Source: Avedoeria sp964651245 | Lineage (GTDB): Bacteria; Chloroflexota; Anaerolineae; Epilineales; Epilineaceae | Length of the DNA: 64,000 bases | Direction of reading: 5' to 3' | Assembly: GCA_964651245.1 (NCBI GenBank) | Contig: CAZYVI010000009.1 | Span: 1-64,000, forward strand | Shown: positions 35,142 to 43,955 of the stretch, piece after piece | How the letters are laid out: each line of letters begins with the position of its first letter | Numbering within the stretch: position 1 is the stretch's first letter | Position numbers and translations under genes: made by a program | The notes under the pieces: generated by a model | Seen by the model: the letters and a program-made list of their open reading frames with translations, nothing else | Told to the model about the DNA's origin: nothing | Database searches by the model: none

Positions 35142-36275
35142 ATGCCCGATCCCGCGCCCACCGCGCCGCCGGTCGTCGACATCGCCGACCCACTGGCCAC
35201 CCCCTCCCCGGCGCCGGGCGCGCCACCGCCGGCCTACGACGCGATCCTGGTCGTGTCGTTCGGCGGGCCCGAGGGGATGGACGACGTCCTGCCGTTCCTC
35301 GAGCGCGTCACCGCCGGCCGCGGCGTGCCGCGCGCCCGGCTCGACGAGGTGGCCGAGCACTACGCCCACTTCGGCGGCGTCAGCCCGATCAACGACCAGA
35401 ACCGCGCCCTCGTGGCGGCGCTGCGGGCCGAGCTGGACCGGCGCGGGCCACGGCTGCCGGTGTACTGGGGCAACCGGAACTGGCACCCGCTCCTGACCGA
35501 TACCATGCGGCGGATGGCCGACGATGGCGTCCGTCACGCCGCGGCGTTCGTCACGTCGGCGTACGGCTCGTACTCCGGCTGCCGCCAGTACCGCGGCGAC
35601 ATCGCCGCCGCGCAAGCCGCCGTCGGCGCGGCGGCGCCGGCCGTCGACAAGCTGCGGGCGTTCTATAACCACCCCGGCTTCATCGCGCCGATGGTCCATC
35701 GCCTGGCGGCCGCCCTCGACGGCCTCGGCGCCGAGCGGCGCGACGCGGCGGCGGTGCTGTTCAGCGCGCACAGCATCCCGACGGCGATGGCGGCCACCAG
35801 CCGCTACGCCGAGCAGCTGGCCGAGGCCAGCCGCCTCGTCCTGGCCGGCGCCGGCCGCCGTGAGGCACCCCGGCTGGTCTACCAGAGCCGCAGCGGCCCG
35901 CCGTCACAGCCCTGGCTCGAGCCCGACGTCGCCGACGCCGTCACGGTGCTGGCCGCCGACGGCGTGCGCGACGTCGTCGTCGTGCCGATCGGCTTCGTCT
36001 CCGACCACATCGAGGTCCGCTATGACCTCGACGTCGAGCTCGCCGCCCACTGCGACGCGCTGGGGGTGGGGCTGACGCGGGTGCCGACGGTCGGCGACGA
36101 CCCGGCCTTCGTGGCGATGATCCGCGACCTCGTCGTCGAGCGGATGACGCCGGGCGCCGATCGCCCCGCCCTCGGCCGGCTTGGCCCGAGCCACGACGTC
36201 TGCCCACCGCACTGCTGCGCCTACACCCCCGGCGCCGCCGCGGCCCGACCGGCGGCGGATGTTGCGACGCCGTAA
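35142..36275 (+). CDS. cpfC: Ferrochelatase, probable coproporphyrin type with [2Fe-2S] cysteines
   Basis: The protein is 377 aa. After a Pro-rich N-terminus of about 35 residues, the core reads ILVVSFGGPEGMDDVLPFL, FGGVSPIN, YWGNRNWHP, TSAYGSYSGCRQYR, a catalytic His in FSAHSIP, YQSRSGPPSQPWLEPD and IGFVSDHIEVRYDLD. It inserts iron into a porphyrin. The Cys in SGCRQYR together with the C-terminal CPPHCC matches the four cluster ligands of actinobacterial ferrochelatases, which work on coproporphyrin III. This points to the coproporphyrin-dependent haem route rather than the protoporphyrin one. GGAGG lies five bases before the ATG. It stands alone, divergent from the HEAT-like gene. A chlorite-dismutase-family gene is 17 kb away. 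Confidence 0.9.
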   Translation: MPDPAPTAPPVVDIADPLATPSPAPGAPPPAYDAILVVSFGGPEGMDDVLPFLERVTAGRGVPRARLDEVAEHYAHFGGVSPINDQNRALVAALRAELDRRGPRLPVYWGNRNWHPLLTDTMRRMADDGVRHAAAFVTSAYGSYSGCRQYRGDIAAAQAAVGAAAPAVDKLRAFYNHPGFIAPMVHRLAAALDGLGAERRDAAAVLFSAHSIPTAMAATSRYAEQLAEASRLVLAGAGRREAPRLVYQSRSGPPSQPWLEPDVADAVTVLAADGVRDVVVVPIGFVSDHIEVRYDLDVELAAHCDALGVGLTRVPTVGDDPAFVAMIRDLVVERMTPGADRPALGRLGPSHDVCPPHCCAYTPGAAAARPAADVATP

Positions 36276-36444
36276 CGCACCGCCAACCGCAGCGCAAACG
36301 CGGCCTGCTACCGTCGACGACCGGCGCTCGTCCCGCGCCCCGTACCCCCACCGCGCCTGCGCGGCCCATCCCGCCCGCGCCGCGATCGACGCCGCCCGGC
36401 GCCACCCCACCGCGTCCCCGCCCCGATCCAACCGGAGGTTGACC

Positions 36445-39400
36445 ATGCCGTCCGCACGACGGACCCTGCTCGCGGCGCTCGCCGCCGCCCTCGCGACGAC
36501 GGCCGCCGCCGGCGGCCGCGCCCCCGCCGCCGCCCAGGCCGATCCGCCGCCGCGCCTCGAGGCCGCGCTGTGGGCCGCGCAGCTGTCGGTGCCCGCGCTG
36601 CCCGGCCAGTTCGTGGAGGCCGAGGTCCGGCGGCCGGACGGCAGCCGGCTGCTCGGCGTCGGCAGCGGCGACGCCGACGGGCGGGCGCGGCTGCAGCTCG
36701 TCGGCGGCGGCGGACCGGCGGCGCTGCGGCCCGGCGATGTCGTCCGCATCGCCCAGAGTGGCCAGCGGCCGCTCGAGATCGCCGTTCCGGCGCTCGGCGC
36801 GCAGCTCGATACGGCCGCCGACCGCCTCGAGGGCACGGCGCCGGCCGGCGCCGTGCTGGCGGTGCTGGCCCAGACCGAACAGGCCGGGCCGGACGGCAGC
36901 ATCCTCCACCGCGACATCCCGGCCCAGGCCGTCGCCGGCGACGACGGTCGCTGGACCGTCGACTTCGGCGCCGGCGGAACCGACCTGCCGGCCGGCCGGA
37001 CCCGCGGCCAGGCCTGGATCGACACCCCCGACCGCGACCGCTTCCTCGTCCGCTTCGCCGACGCGCGGCTCGACGCCACGCTGGGCGCCTACGAGGTGCG
37101 CGGCCTGGCGACGCCCGGCCGCACCGTCCGCGGCACCGTCGAGCGCCCCGGCGCCGAGCCCATGGCGCTGCCGCCGCGGCCGGTGATCGGCGACGGATCG
37201 TTCGCGCTGGGGACGGCGGGCTTCGGGATGTTTGGCCCGCCGCCGCCCGACGCCCTCGCGCTGGCGCCGGGCGACCGCATCGAGCTCGTCGTCGCCGGCG
37301 ACGACGGCGCCGTCGAGGCCACGCGGACGGTGACGCTGCCGGCCCTGGCGGTGGCGATCGACGCTGGACGCGACCGGGTGACCGGCACGGCGCCGGCCGA
37401 CAGCCCCGTCCGCATCGAGGCCGCCCCGCTCGACGGCGCAGCGCGGGCCTTCGCCGCCCGCGCCGGCGCCGACGGAGCGTTCGCCGCCGACCTGTCCGGC
37501 GCCGTCGACCTCGGCCCGGGCTGGCTCGTCCGGGCCGGCATCGAACCGTCGGCGCACGTTGCGGTGGCGGCGGTGTCCGTCGTGCCGCAGACCCGGGTGG
37601 GCGTCGGCCTGACCTACGTGCGGGGCCTGGCCGAGCCCGGCACCCCGATCACCGTCACGCTGCGGGCCGCCAGCGGCGCGCAGCGACGGCTCGAGCCGGG
37701 CTTCGCCGGCGCCGACGGCCAGTGGAGCGTCGGCTTCGGCGAGCTGCTCGACCCGTCCGGGGCGGTCGAGGTCCGCGCCGGCGACCGGATCGAGATCGCG
37801 GCGGTCGACGGCGATCCGCAGTTGGCCACCGTGCCGGCCCTGACGGCGCTGGCCGACGCCGAGCGCGACACCGTCGGCGGCACGGCGCCGCCCGGGGCGC
37901 GGCTGCGCGTCGCGAGCGGCGGGGTCGAGGTCGCGACGACCGCCGACGCTGCCGGGCGGTGGTCGGCCTCGTTCGCCGGCCGGCTCGACCTGGCCGCGCC
38001 GATGGGCGGCGAGGTCCGGCTCGACGACGGCGCGTTCGCGTTCCACACCACCTGGTCCGTCGTCCGGCTCAACGTCGAGCTCGGCGCCAACCGGATCACC
38101 GGCAACGGCCCGCGCGGCCGCGCCCTCGACGCCGTGCTGCGCGATGCCGAGGGCCGGACGGTGGCCCGTGCGACCGGTCGGGTCTTCGACCAGCTCCAGT
38201 TCGGCAGCGCCCGGGTCATCGTCATCGGGTTGGTCGACGACGGCTTCGACCTGTCGTTCGACGACGTCACGGGTCAGGGCGTGCCGATCCAGCCCGGCGA
38301 CGTGCTCCAGCTGACGGCGGGCGATCAGACGGTCTCGTTCGTCGTGCCGCCGCTCGACGGCGCGGTGTTCGTCGACGACGACGTCGTCAGCGGCCGGACC
38401 CGCCCCGGCGCGACGATCCGCCTGCGCGTCCAGCGCGGCGACGACCAGGCGGCCGAGGCCGAGGTGGTGGCCGACGCCAACGGGACCTTCAGCCACCGCT
38501 TCGCACCCGTCTTCGACCTGCTGCACAACGACCTCGTCCAGATCGAGGCCGAGGTCGGCGGCCACCGCGTGACGCGCTACGTCGGCAGCCCCGGCATCCA
38601 GGTCGACCTCGACCGGGCGGCGGTCCAGGGGCGGGTCGCGCCCGACGCGCGCGTGCGCATCGAGCTGCAGCGGGGCGGGCTGGCGATCGCCGGCGTCGAG
38701 ACCCAGAGCGGGCCGGACGGCGACTACCAGGCGGCCCTGCTCGACCGCGCCGGCCGCCGCCTGACGCCGCGCAGCGGCGACCGCCTGACGGTCACGCCGA
38801 TCGATCCCGCCGGTCCCGCCCTGGCGATGACGGTGCCCGAGCTCACGGTCGACGCCGACGCGGTCGCCCACACCGTCGGCGGGCGGGCCACGCTGGGCGG
38901 TTCGCTGGCCGTCCTCGCCAACGATCCGGCCGGGGACGACGGGTTCGGCTTCGGCCAGGCCTGGCCGGAACCGCGCGCCGATGGGACGTGGACGGCCGAC
39001 TTCGTGCCCAGCGTCCGGGTGCGGCCCGGCCTCTCCATCACCGCCCGCTACCGCACCGGCGACGGCCATGTGGCGGTGCGCACGCGCGTCGTGCCGCTGC
39101 TCAGCGCCGAGCACGGCGGCCCGAACGCCTGCGGCTGGACGATGCCGGCGGGGACGGTCACGACCGAGCTGCGCGACCCGGCCGGCCGCATCAAGGGACG
39201 CGGCGAGGGCGTCGGCGCACCGTGGGACGGCGCGTTCCACACCATCCTGCGCGACGGCGCCTCGCCCGTGACGAGCGCCACCAGCGACACCGTCGCCGCC
39301 GACCTCAGCGGCAGCGCGGCCGAGGTCGTGCTGCCGCCCCTCGACCTGGCCATGGACTGGTCGCAGCAGCGGCTCACCGGCCGGGTGACCCCGGGCACGG

Positions 39401-40407
39401 CCCCGCTGCTGCGCTACCCCGCCCAGCGCTGCGGCGCCGGCCTCGAGATCGACGGCCCGGGCCTGCGCGTCGGCTTCAGCCTGAACTTCGGCGCGGCGCC
39501 CGCCGGCGGCGCCATCGACATCCGCGTGCCGCTGCCGATCGCGGCGGGCCAGGGCTTCGAGATCGCGCAGCGCACCGCCAGCGGCCACCGCGTCTACCGC
39601 CAGTTCTGGCGCAGCCGGGTCGAGGCCTACCTGACGACGCCGCGCGTGACCGGCACGACGAACGCCCTCGCGGCCGTGGCGCTGACGCTGCGCGGCGCCG
39701 ACGGCGCGGCCAAGGGGACGGCGAGCGGCGCCGCCGACGCGTCCGGCCGCTACGACCTGGCGGTGCGGGCCGCCGACGGCACGCCCGTCGCGCTCGCGCC
39801 GGGCGATCGACTCACGGCGGTCGCCGGCGGCGACAGCGCCGAGCTCGGCATCGAGGCCGTGGCGTTCGACTGGAGCCCCGGCGGCCCGATCGCCGGCACG
39901 GCGCCGGCCGGCCGCGCCGTGGCGCTGACGCTGCGCCTGGCCGACGGCCGCCGCCTGTCGGTGCCGCGCGCCGCCGACGACGCCGGCCGGTTCGCCTTCG
40001 GCGCCGACGAGGTCCCGCTGCGCGCGGGCTGGACACTCGACGACGTCGTCGGCGTCCGCGTCGCGCTCGAGACGGCCGGCGGGCACGCCGTGATCGACCA
40101 GTCAGCCGACTTCGACGCGCCCGACGCACCGCCGGCCCGCGACGGCCGCATCTTCCTGCCGGCGCTGCTGGCCAAGGCCGCCCTGGGCGCGACGCCGGCC
40201 GTGGCGGCCACGGCCGCGGACGTCGCGGCCGCGTCAGCGCCGCGGGCGGTCGGCGCGCCGGACGACGAACCGCAGGCCCGACCAGACGTCGTCCACCGCG
40301 CATACCTTGTTGTCGACCCGGCCGGCGGCCAGGCCGACAGCCCGCACCCGGTTCTCGTCGAGATCGGTGGGCACGCCGCTGGCCCGCTTCGGCCACGCGA
40401 TCCATAG
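36445..40407 (+). CDS. Large secreted protein of about 13 Ig-like repeats with run-on C-terminus
   Basis: The protein is 1320 aa with a signal peptide (about 1-32, ending AAAQA). Nearly all the rest is built from about 13 divergent beta-sandwich-like units of 80-100 residues. Each has a core of the form G(T/R)xxPGxxVxVxLxxxxG, then (A/D)DxxGxW, then LxPGDxV; examples are GTAPPGARLRV, GRTRPGATIRLRV and GTAPAGRAVALTL. This resembles bacterial Ig-like adhesin repeats. The motif GRIFLPALLAK occurs at about residue 1235, where related proteins in this window end. Here the frame continues 80 more residues, antisense to the DUF3052 gene, so the natural stop may have been lost. GGAGG lies six bases before the ATG. 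The probable role is as a surface stalk or adhesin. Confidence 0.8.
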   Translation: MPSARRTLLAALAAALATTAAAGGRAPAAAQADPPPRLEAALWAAQLSVPALPGQFVEAEVRRPDGSRLLGVGSGDADGRARLQLVGGGGPAALRPGDVVRIAQSGQRPLEIAVPALGAQLDTAADRLEGTAPAGAVLAVLAQTEQAGPDGSILHRDIPAQAVAGDDGRWTVDFGAGGTDLPAGRTRGQAWIDTPDRDRFLVRFADARLDATLGAYEVRGLATPGRTVRGTVERPGAEPMALPPRPVIGDGSFALGTAGFGMFGPPPPDALALAPGDRIELVVAGDDGAVEATRTVTLPALAVAIDAGRDRVTGTAPADSPVRIEAAPLDGAARAFAARAGADGAFAADLSGAVDLGPGWLVRAGIEPSAHVAVAAVSVVPQTRVGVGLTYVRGLAEPGTPITVTLRAASGAQRRLEPGFAGADGQWSVGFGELLDPSGAVEVRAGDRIEIAAVDGDPQLATVPALTALADAERDTVGGTAPPGARLRVASGGVEVATTADAAGRWSASFAGRLDLAAPMGGEVRLDDGAFAFHTTWSVVRLNVELGANRITGNGPRGRALDAVLRDAEGRTVARATGRVFDQLQFGSARVIVIGLVDDGFDLSFDDVTGQGVPIQPGDVLQLTAGDQTVSFVVPPLDGAVFVDDDVVSGRTRPGATIRLRVQRGDDQAAEAEVVADANGTFSHRFAPVFDLLHNDLVQIEAEVGGHRVTRYVGSPGIQVDLDRAAVQGRVAPDARVRIELQRGGLAIAGVETQSGPDGDYQAALLDRAGRRLTPRSGDRLTVTPIDPAGPALAMTVPELTVDADAVAHTVGGRATLGGSLAVLANDPAGDDGFGFGQAWPEPRADGTWTADFVPSVRVRPGLSITARYRTGDGHVAVRTRVVPLLSAEHGGPNACGWTMPAGTVTTELRDPAGRIKGRGEGVGAPWDGAFHTILRDGASPVTSATSDTVAADLSGSAAEVVLPPLDLAMDWSQQRLTGRVTPGTAPLLRYPAQRCGAGLEIDGPGLRVGFSLNFGAAPAGGAIDIRVPLPIAAGQGFEIAQRTASGHRVYRQFWRSRVEAYLTTPRVTGTTNALAAVALTLRGADGAAKGTASGAADASGRYDLAVRAADGTPVALAPGDRLTAVAGGDSAELGIEAVAFDWSPGGPIAGTAPAGRAVALTLRLADGRRLSVPRAADDAGRFAFGADEVPLRAGWTLDDVVGVRVALETAGGHAVIDQSADFDAPDAPPARDGRIFLPALLAKAALGATPAVAATAADVAAASAPRAVGAPDDEPQARPDVVHRAYLVVDPAGGQADSPHPVLVEIGGHAAGPLRPRDP

Positions 40408-40665
40408 CCCGCCCTCGATCCGCAGCGCGCCGGCCCAGGTCTCGAAGCCCGCTTCGAGCGCCTGGGCCGCGCGCGTGAAGGCCACGAGCACGTCGAACGG
40501 GCCGTCGGGCGGCGCCGCCCCGGCTGGCCAGCGGGTGATCGCGACGCCGTCGGGCAGGCCGTCGAGCGCGGCCTCGAAGCCGTCGGGGGCAGCGACGAGG
40601 GCGACGGCGTGGCCGGGGCGGATCCCCAGCTTGATCGCCAGCGGCGTTCCGGAGTAGCCGGCCAT
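40234..40665 (-). CDS. DUF3052-family protein
   Basis: The protein is 143 aa. The opening MAGYSGTPLAIKLGIRPGH and ALVAAPDGFEAAL are characteristic of DUF3052. The rest (FDVLVAFTRAA, GGLWIAWPKRASGVPTDLDENRVRAVGL, VDNKVCAVDDVWSGLRFVVRR) completes the domain. It is a small cytoplasmic protein of unknown function with a CoA-binding-like alpha/beta layout. The ATG at 40665 is directly preceded by a GGGGGAGGGG purine stretch. Its last 58 codons are overlapped on the other strand by the run-on end of the Ig-like repeat gene. Because the family is conserved to its end, this strand is the reliable one in the overlap. Confidence 0.85.
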   Translation of the reverse strand: MAGYSGTPLAIKLGIRPGHAVALVAAPDGFEAALDGLPDGVAITRWPAGAAPPDGPFDVLVAFTRAAQALEAGFETWAGALRIEGGLWIAWPKRASGVPTDLDENRVRAVGLAAGRVDNKVCAVDDVWSGLRFVVRRADRPRR

Positions 40666-40830
40666 CCCCTCCCCCTCGCGCGCGGTCGGGCGCGGCGCCG
40701 ACGCCCCGCCTTCGTCCCGTTCGGGCGCCCGCGGGCGTATCATCGGTGGGGCGACGCCACGCGATCCCGCGCGATCGCGCCGCGCCGCACGCGGCCGGCG
40801 ATCCTAGCACGGCCCACGCAGGAGGGCGCG

Positions 40831-41847
40831 ATGACGACGGCTCGGGCCGCGCGGCCGCTCGCGGCGAGCGCCGGGCACGGGCTGCCGTGGCTCGGGCTGG
40901 CCCACCTGCTGGTGCTCTACGTGGTGTGGAGCACGACCTACCTGGCGATCAAGGTCGCCGTCGAGCCCGGCAGCGGCTTCCCGCCGTGGTCGATGGCCGG
41001 CTCGCGCCTCGTCTGCGCCGGGCTGATGCTGCTCGTCATCGCCCGCGTGCGCCGCCACGCCCTGCGGCTGACGCGGCGCGACGTGGCGATCATCACCGGG
41101 ACGGGCGTGCTGCTGTGGCTCGGCGGCAACGGCCTGGTGACGTGGTCCGAACAGTACGCGGCCTCGAGCTACGCGGCGCTGCTGGTGGGCGCGATGCCGA
41201 TCTGGGGCGCGGTCATCGAGGGCCTCCTCGACCGCCGGCGGCCGTCGCTGGCGCTCGTCGGCGCCCTGGTGCTCGGCTTCGTGGGGGTGGCGGTCCTGAC
41301 GGTGCCCAAGCTGGCGGTCGCCACCGGGCCGGCGCGGCTGGCCGTGGTGGCGCTGCTGTTCGCGCCGCTGCTGTGGGGCTCGGGGGCGCTGCTGCAGAGC
41401 CGCCGGCCCGTGGCGGTGTCATCGCTCGTCAGCGCCGGCTGGCAGCAGGTGATCGGCGGCGCGATGTTCCTGGTGCTGTCCGTCGCCGTCGGCGAGCCGC
41501 TGCCGCGACCGACGCCGACCGCGCTGGCCGGCTGGGCCTACCTGGTCGTCGTCGGCGGGCTGGCGTTCTTCTCGTTCGTCCTGGCGTTGCAGCTGCTGCC
41601 GCCGCGCCTGGTGTTCACCTACGCCTACGTGAACCCGGTCGGCGCCGCGCTGTTGGGCTGGCTGGTGCTCGACGAGCCGATCACGCGCTGGACGGTGCTG
41701 GGCGCGGCGCTCGTCATCCTGGGCGTGGCCGGCGTGTTCCACGAGCGCTTCCGCGACCGCCGCCGGGCGAACGCGCCGACCACCGGGTCGCCCGCGGCGC
41801 CGACGACCCCGACGGAAACGGAAGCGACGACGCAGCGCCGACAATGA
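40831..41847 (+). CDS. EamA-family (DMT) permease
   Basis: The protein is 338 aa with ten hydrophobic segments in two EamA repeats. The N-terminal YVVWSTTYLAIKVAVE and LLVGAMPIWGAVIEGLL and the C-terminal YAYVNPVGAALLGWLVLDEPIT are typical of RhaT/YedA-like exporters. The tail (about 300-338) is Thr/Pro-rich and hydrophilic. It probably exports an amino acid or other small metabolite; the substrate is unknown. AGGAGG lies five bases upstream of the ATG. It is not closely similar to the other EamA protein at 5521. A convergent tRNA-Trp gene follows, separated by a perfect hairpin. Confidence 0.88.
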   Translation: MTTARAARPLAASAGHGLPWLGLAHLLVLYVVWSTTYLAIKVAVEPGSGFPPWSMAGSRLVCAGLMLLVIARVRRHALRLTRRDVAIITGTGVLLWLGGNGLVTWSEQYAASSYAALLVGAMPIWGAVIEGLLDRRRPSLALVGALVLGFVGVAVLTVPKLAVATGPARLAVVALLFAPLLWGSGALLQSRRPVAVSSLVSAGWQQVIGGAMFLVLSVAVGEPLPRPTPTALAGWAYLVVVGGLAFFSFVLALQLLPPRLVFTYAYVNPVGAALLGWLVLDEPITRWTVLGAALVILGVAGVFHERFRDRRRANAPTTGSPAAPTTPTETEATTQRRQ

Positions 41848-41850
41848 CAA

Positions 41851-41878
41851 CCGCCGAGGCCCGGGCGGACCTCGGCGG
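41851..41878. terminator. Bidirectional hairpin between the permease and tRNA-Trp genes
   Basis: CCGCCGAGG (41851-41859) pairs perfectly with CCTCGGCGG (41870-41878). It starts four bases after the permease stop. On the minus strand it is followed by TTGTCATTGT, moderately T-rich, so it may mainly end the tRNA transcript. Confidence 0.65.
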
Positions 41879-41880
41879 TG

Positions 41881-41956
41881 TGGCAGGTGGAACAGGACTC
41901 GAACCTGCAACCTCCGGTTTTGGAGACCAGCGCTCTGCCAATTGAGCTACCCACCT
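41881..41956 (-). tRNA. tRNA-Trp (anticodon CCA)
   Basis: Read leftward, the gene folds as a full cloverleaf. The acceptor stem AGGTGGG (41956-41950) pairs with TCCACCT, the D-arm contains AGCTCAATTGGCAGAGC, the anticodon loop is TCTCCAAAA with anticodon CCA, and the T-arm contains GGTTCGAGTCC. The discriminator G is followed by an encoded CCA (41883-41881). The length is 73 bases plus CCA. An extended -10 promoter lies just upstream. Confidence 0.95.
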
Positions 41957-41986
41957 CCGGGTCGACCTGAGCCGACCGGGCCCGTG

Positions 41987-41995
41987 AGTATACCA
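41987..41995 (-). promoter_or_regulatory. Extended -10 promoter for tRNA-Trp
   Basis: The minus strand reads TG-G-TATACT (41995-41987), about 31 bases before the mature tRNA 5' end. It has the same extended -10 form as the ugd promoter in this window. Confidence 0.6.
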
Positions 41996-42008
41996 CAGCC
42001 GCGCGCGG

Positions 42009-42557
42009 CTACGACGACGGCGCGGGCCGGACGTAGCCCTGCTCGGCCAGCCGCTGACCGGCCGCGTCGAACGCCGAGAGCTCGCGCGGGGTCCAGGTGC
42101 CCAGGCCGTCGACGTAGCGGGTGAACATGCTGAAGGCGGCGGCCACGAGGACGGTGTCGTGGATCGCCTTGTCGTCGGCGCCCTCGGCGCGGGCGGCCTC
42201 GATGTCGGCCGGCGCGACGGTCGTCGGGTCGGCGCGCACCTTGTCGGCGATGGCCAGCAGGGCGTGCAGGCGGGGCGTGACGGGGGCGGACTGCCAGTCG
42301 CTGTTCACGAGATCGACGATCCCGCTGTCCGCGCCGAGCAGGTGCTTGGCGGCGGAGCCGTGCGACGCCATTCAGAAGAAGCAGTTCTGGCGCGCCGAGA
42401 CGAAGCTGGCGATGAGCTCGCGCTCGCCGGCCGACAGCGAGCTGGGCCCGCGCAGCAGGGCCTGGGTGAAGACGCCGAGCGGGCCGCCGGTCTCGGGGTA
42501 GGCGGCCAGCAAGCCGGAGATGCCGGGCAGGCCGTCGGGGACAGGGACATAGGCCAT
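42009..42557 (-). CDS. AhpD-like (CMD family) peroxidase-related selenoprotein, UGA read as selenocysteine
   Basis: Read as one frame with UGA at 42372-42374 as selenocysteine, the protein is 182 aa. The N-terminal half (YVPVPDGLPGISGLLAAYPE, LLRGPSSLSAGERELIASFVSARQNCFF) runs to the UGA. The C-terminal half (MASHGSAAKHLLG, LLAIADKVRADP, IHDTVLVAAAFSMFTRYVDGLGTW) completes a peroxidase-related carboxymuconolactone-decarboxylase domain. Family members carry CFFC followed by xxxH; here the second redox Cys is the UGA (Cys59-F-F-Sec62). AhpD-like proteins use this pair to reduce peroxides or partner proteins. AGGAG precedes the ATG at 42557. A hairpin 16-44 bases after the UGA could serve as a bacterial SECIS. 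The alternative is a nonsense mutation or sequencing error. The UGA falls exactly on the redox position, which favours selenocysteine. Confidence 0.82.
42328..42356 (-). promoter_or_regulatory. Candidate bacterial SECIS hairpin
   Basis: Read leftward, TCCGC(C)GCC pairs with GGC-GCGGA. An A-C mismatch is followed by an inner AGC/GCT stem and an ACCT loop. The loop lies about 29-32 bases after the UGA, inside the 16-37 base range known for bacterial SECIS. The loop lacks a G in its first two positions, so the match is imperfect. Confidence 0.4.
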
Positions 42558-42868
42558 GGTGGGTCTCCTGGGGGGTCGAGGGTCGGTCGCGACACGGGAC
42601 GCGTCCGTCCACGGCCGCCGGATCGGCGGCCCACACGGGACAACGGCGCGCGCGACGGCCGCGATACGGTCGAGCGGGCGCGGCGACGGCAACACCCCAT
42701 GGCCGCGGCGTCGACGCCGCACGGCGCCGCCCGACCCGCCGCGACGCCGCGCGCCCTATACTGCCGGCGGGCACGCGCGCGTCACGGCCGCGGCCTGCAC
42801 GTCGGCTCTCCCCGTCGTCCATCGCTTCGGTGTCCGCTGCGGCGACACCGGCCCGTGAGGAGCACTCG
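42558..42868 (+). promoter_or_regulatory. Divergent intergenic region with -10 box for the lipoprotein operon
   Basis: This 311-base region separates the leftward AhpD-like gene from the rightward lipoprotein operon. TATACT at 42757-42762 is a good -10 box, about 105 bases before the lipoprotein start. No acceptable -35 box is seen at 16-18 bases. Nothing else is recognised. Confidence 0.4.
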
Positions 42869-43903
42869 ATGACCCCGCACCCCATCCGGCCCAGGATGCG
42901 CCGCACCGCCCTTACCGCCTGCGCCCGTCCCGCCGGGGCCGCCGTCGCCGCCCTCGCCCTCGCCCTCGGCGCCTGCCGTGCGACGCCGACGCCGGTCGCC
43001 GACGTCCCGCCGCCGGACGCGGTCCCGGCCGCCGGCGTGTCGACCACCGCCGCGGCGACGCCGACGGCCGATGCCCTGCCGACGCCGTCGCCGGTCGAGG
43101 CGCTGATCGCGGCGCTGGCCGGGCGCGACTACGCGGCGCTGGAGGCGATGATGGACGACCCGTTCGTCCTCGGCCTCTACCGCTCCGAAGGCCGCACGCT
43201 GCCGCCGACCGAGGCCCGCGCATCGCTCGAGGCCGACGCCCTGCCGCCGGGCGCCGCGCCGGTGGTCACGACCGCCGACCGCATCGCCTTCCCGGCCGTC
43301 GACCCGCCGCTGGAGACGATGTTCGACCCGGCGCTGCGCGTCCACCAGCTCCTGTTCAGCCGCGGCTGGGGCGCCGACGGCCAAGGCGAGGCGGTCCTCG
43401 TCCTGGCCGAGCGACCCGACGGCGCCGTCACCTGGCACGGCGTCGTCGTCGCGCCGGCCGGGTTCGGCGGGGCGGATGCCGGCGCCGGGGCGGGCACGCC
43501 GGTCGCCGGCGACGGCTTCGTCGTCGACGCGCCGGACGGCTGGACGGCCGACGACAGCGCCGGCGGGGTCATCCTGACGTCGTTCGCGCCCGCAGCGGCC
43601 GGCCACGGCGGCATCGACGCCGGCCAGACCAAGATCGACATCCTGCCGCTGGCCGCCGACCCCGCCCCGACCACGCTCGACGCGGCCGTCGCCGCCGTCC
43701 GGGCCGGCGACCCGTCGGCGGCCTGGACGGCCGGCCGCATCCGCACCGCCAGCGGCCTCGACGGCATGCGGCTCGCCACCGCCGCCGCGACTGCCGCCGT
43801 CGTCGACCTGGGCGGCGCGTTCGTCGTCGCCAGCTGCTACGGCGAGGGCTGCGCGGCGGGCGGCGTGTTCGACGCGGTGGTCGCGTCGATCCGGGTGGAG
43901 TGA
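42869..43903 (+). CDS. Lipoprotein, first of a tandem paralogous pair
   Basis: The protein is 344 aa. A twin-basic N-terminus and hydrophobic stretch end in LALALGAC, a lipobox with Cys about residue 36, so the mature protein is membrane-tethered outside the cell. A Pro/Thr-rich spacer (about 37-80) leads to two alpha/beta parts. The first contains RGWGADGQGEAVLVLAERPDGAV. The second contains DGWTADDSAGGVILTSFAP, GQTKIDI and, near the end, VVASCYGEGCA. The next gene encodes a protein with the same order of segments. GAGGAG lies six bases before the ATG. I do not recognise the family. It probably forms an operon with the second lipoprotein and a membrane glycosyltransferase. Confidence 0.75.
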   Translation: MTPHPIRPRMRRTALTACARPAGAAVAALALALGACRATPTPVADVPPPDAVPAAGVSTTAAATPTADALPTPSPVEALIAALAGRDYAALEAMMDDPFVLGLYRSEGRTLPPTEARASLEADALPPGAAPVVTTADRIAFPAVDPPLETMFDPALRVHQLLFSRGWGADGQGEAVLVLAERPDGAVTWHGVVVAPAGFGGADAGAGAGTPVAGDGFVVDAPDGWTADDSAGGVILTSFAPAAAGHGGIDAGQTKIDILPLAADPAPTTLDAAVAAVRAGDPSAAWTAGRIRTASGLDGMRLATAAATAAVVDLGGAFVVASCYGEGCAAGGVFDAVVASIRVE

Positions 43904-43955
43904 CGGGTATCATCCGGCCCAACGCCGCCCAATCGCACCCGCATCGGAGCCCTGC

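Noticed and set aside
42372..42722. Reading the AhpD-like locus as two separate genes, one ending at TGA 42372 and one starting at the adjacent ATG
   Set aside because: Neither half is a complete domain, the second half has no ribosome-binding site of its own, and the TGA falls on a conserved redox cysteine column.
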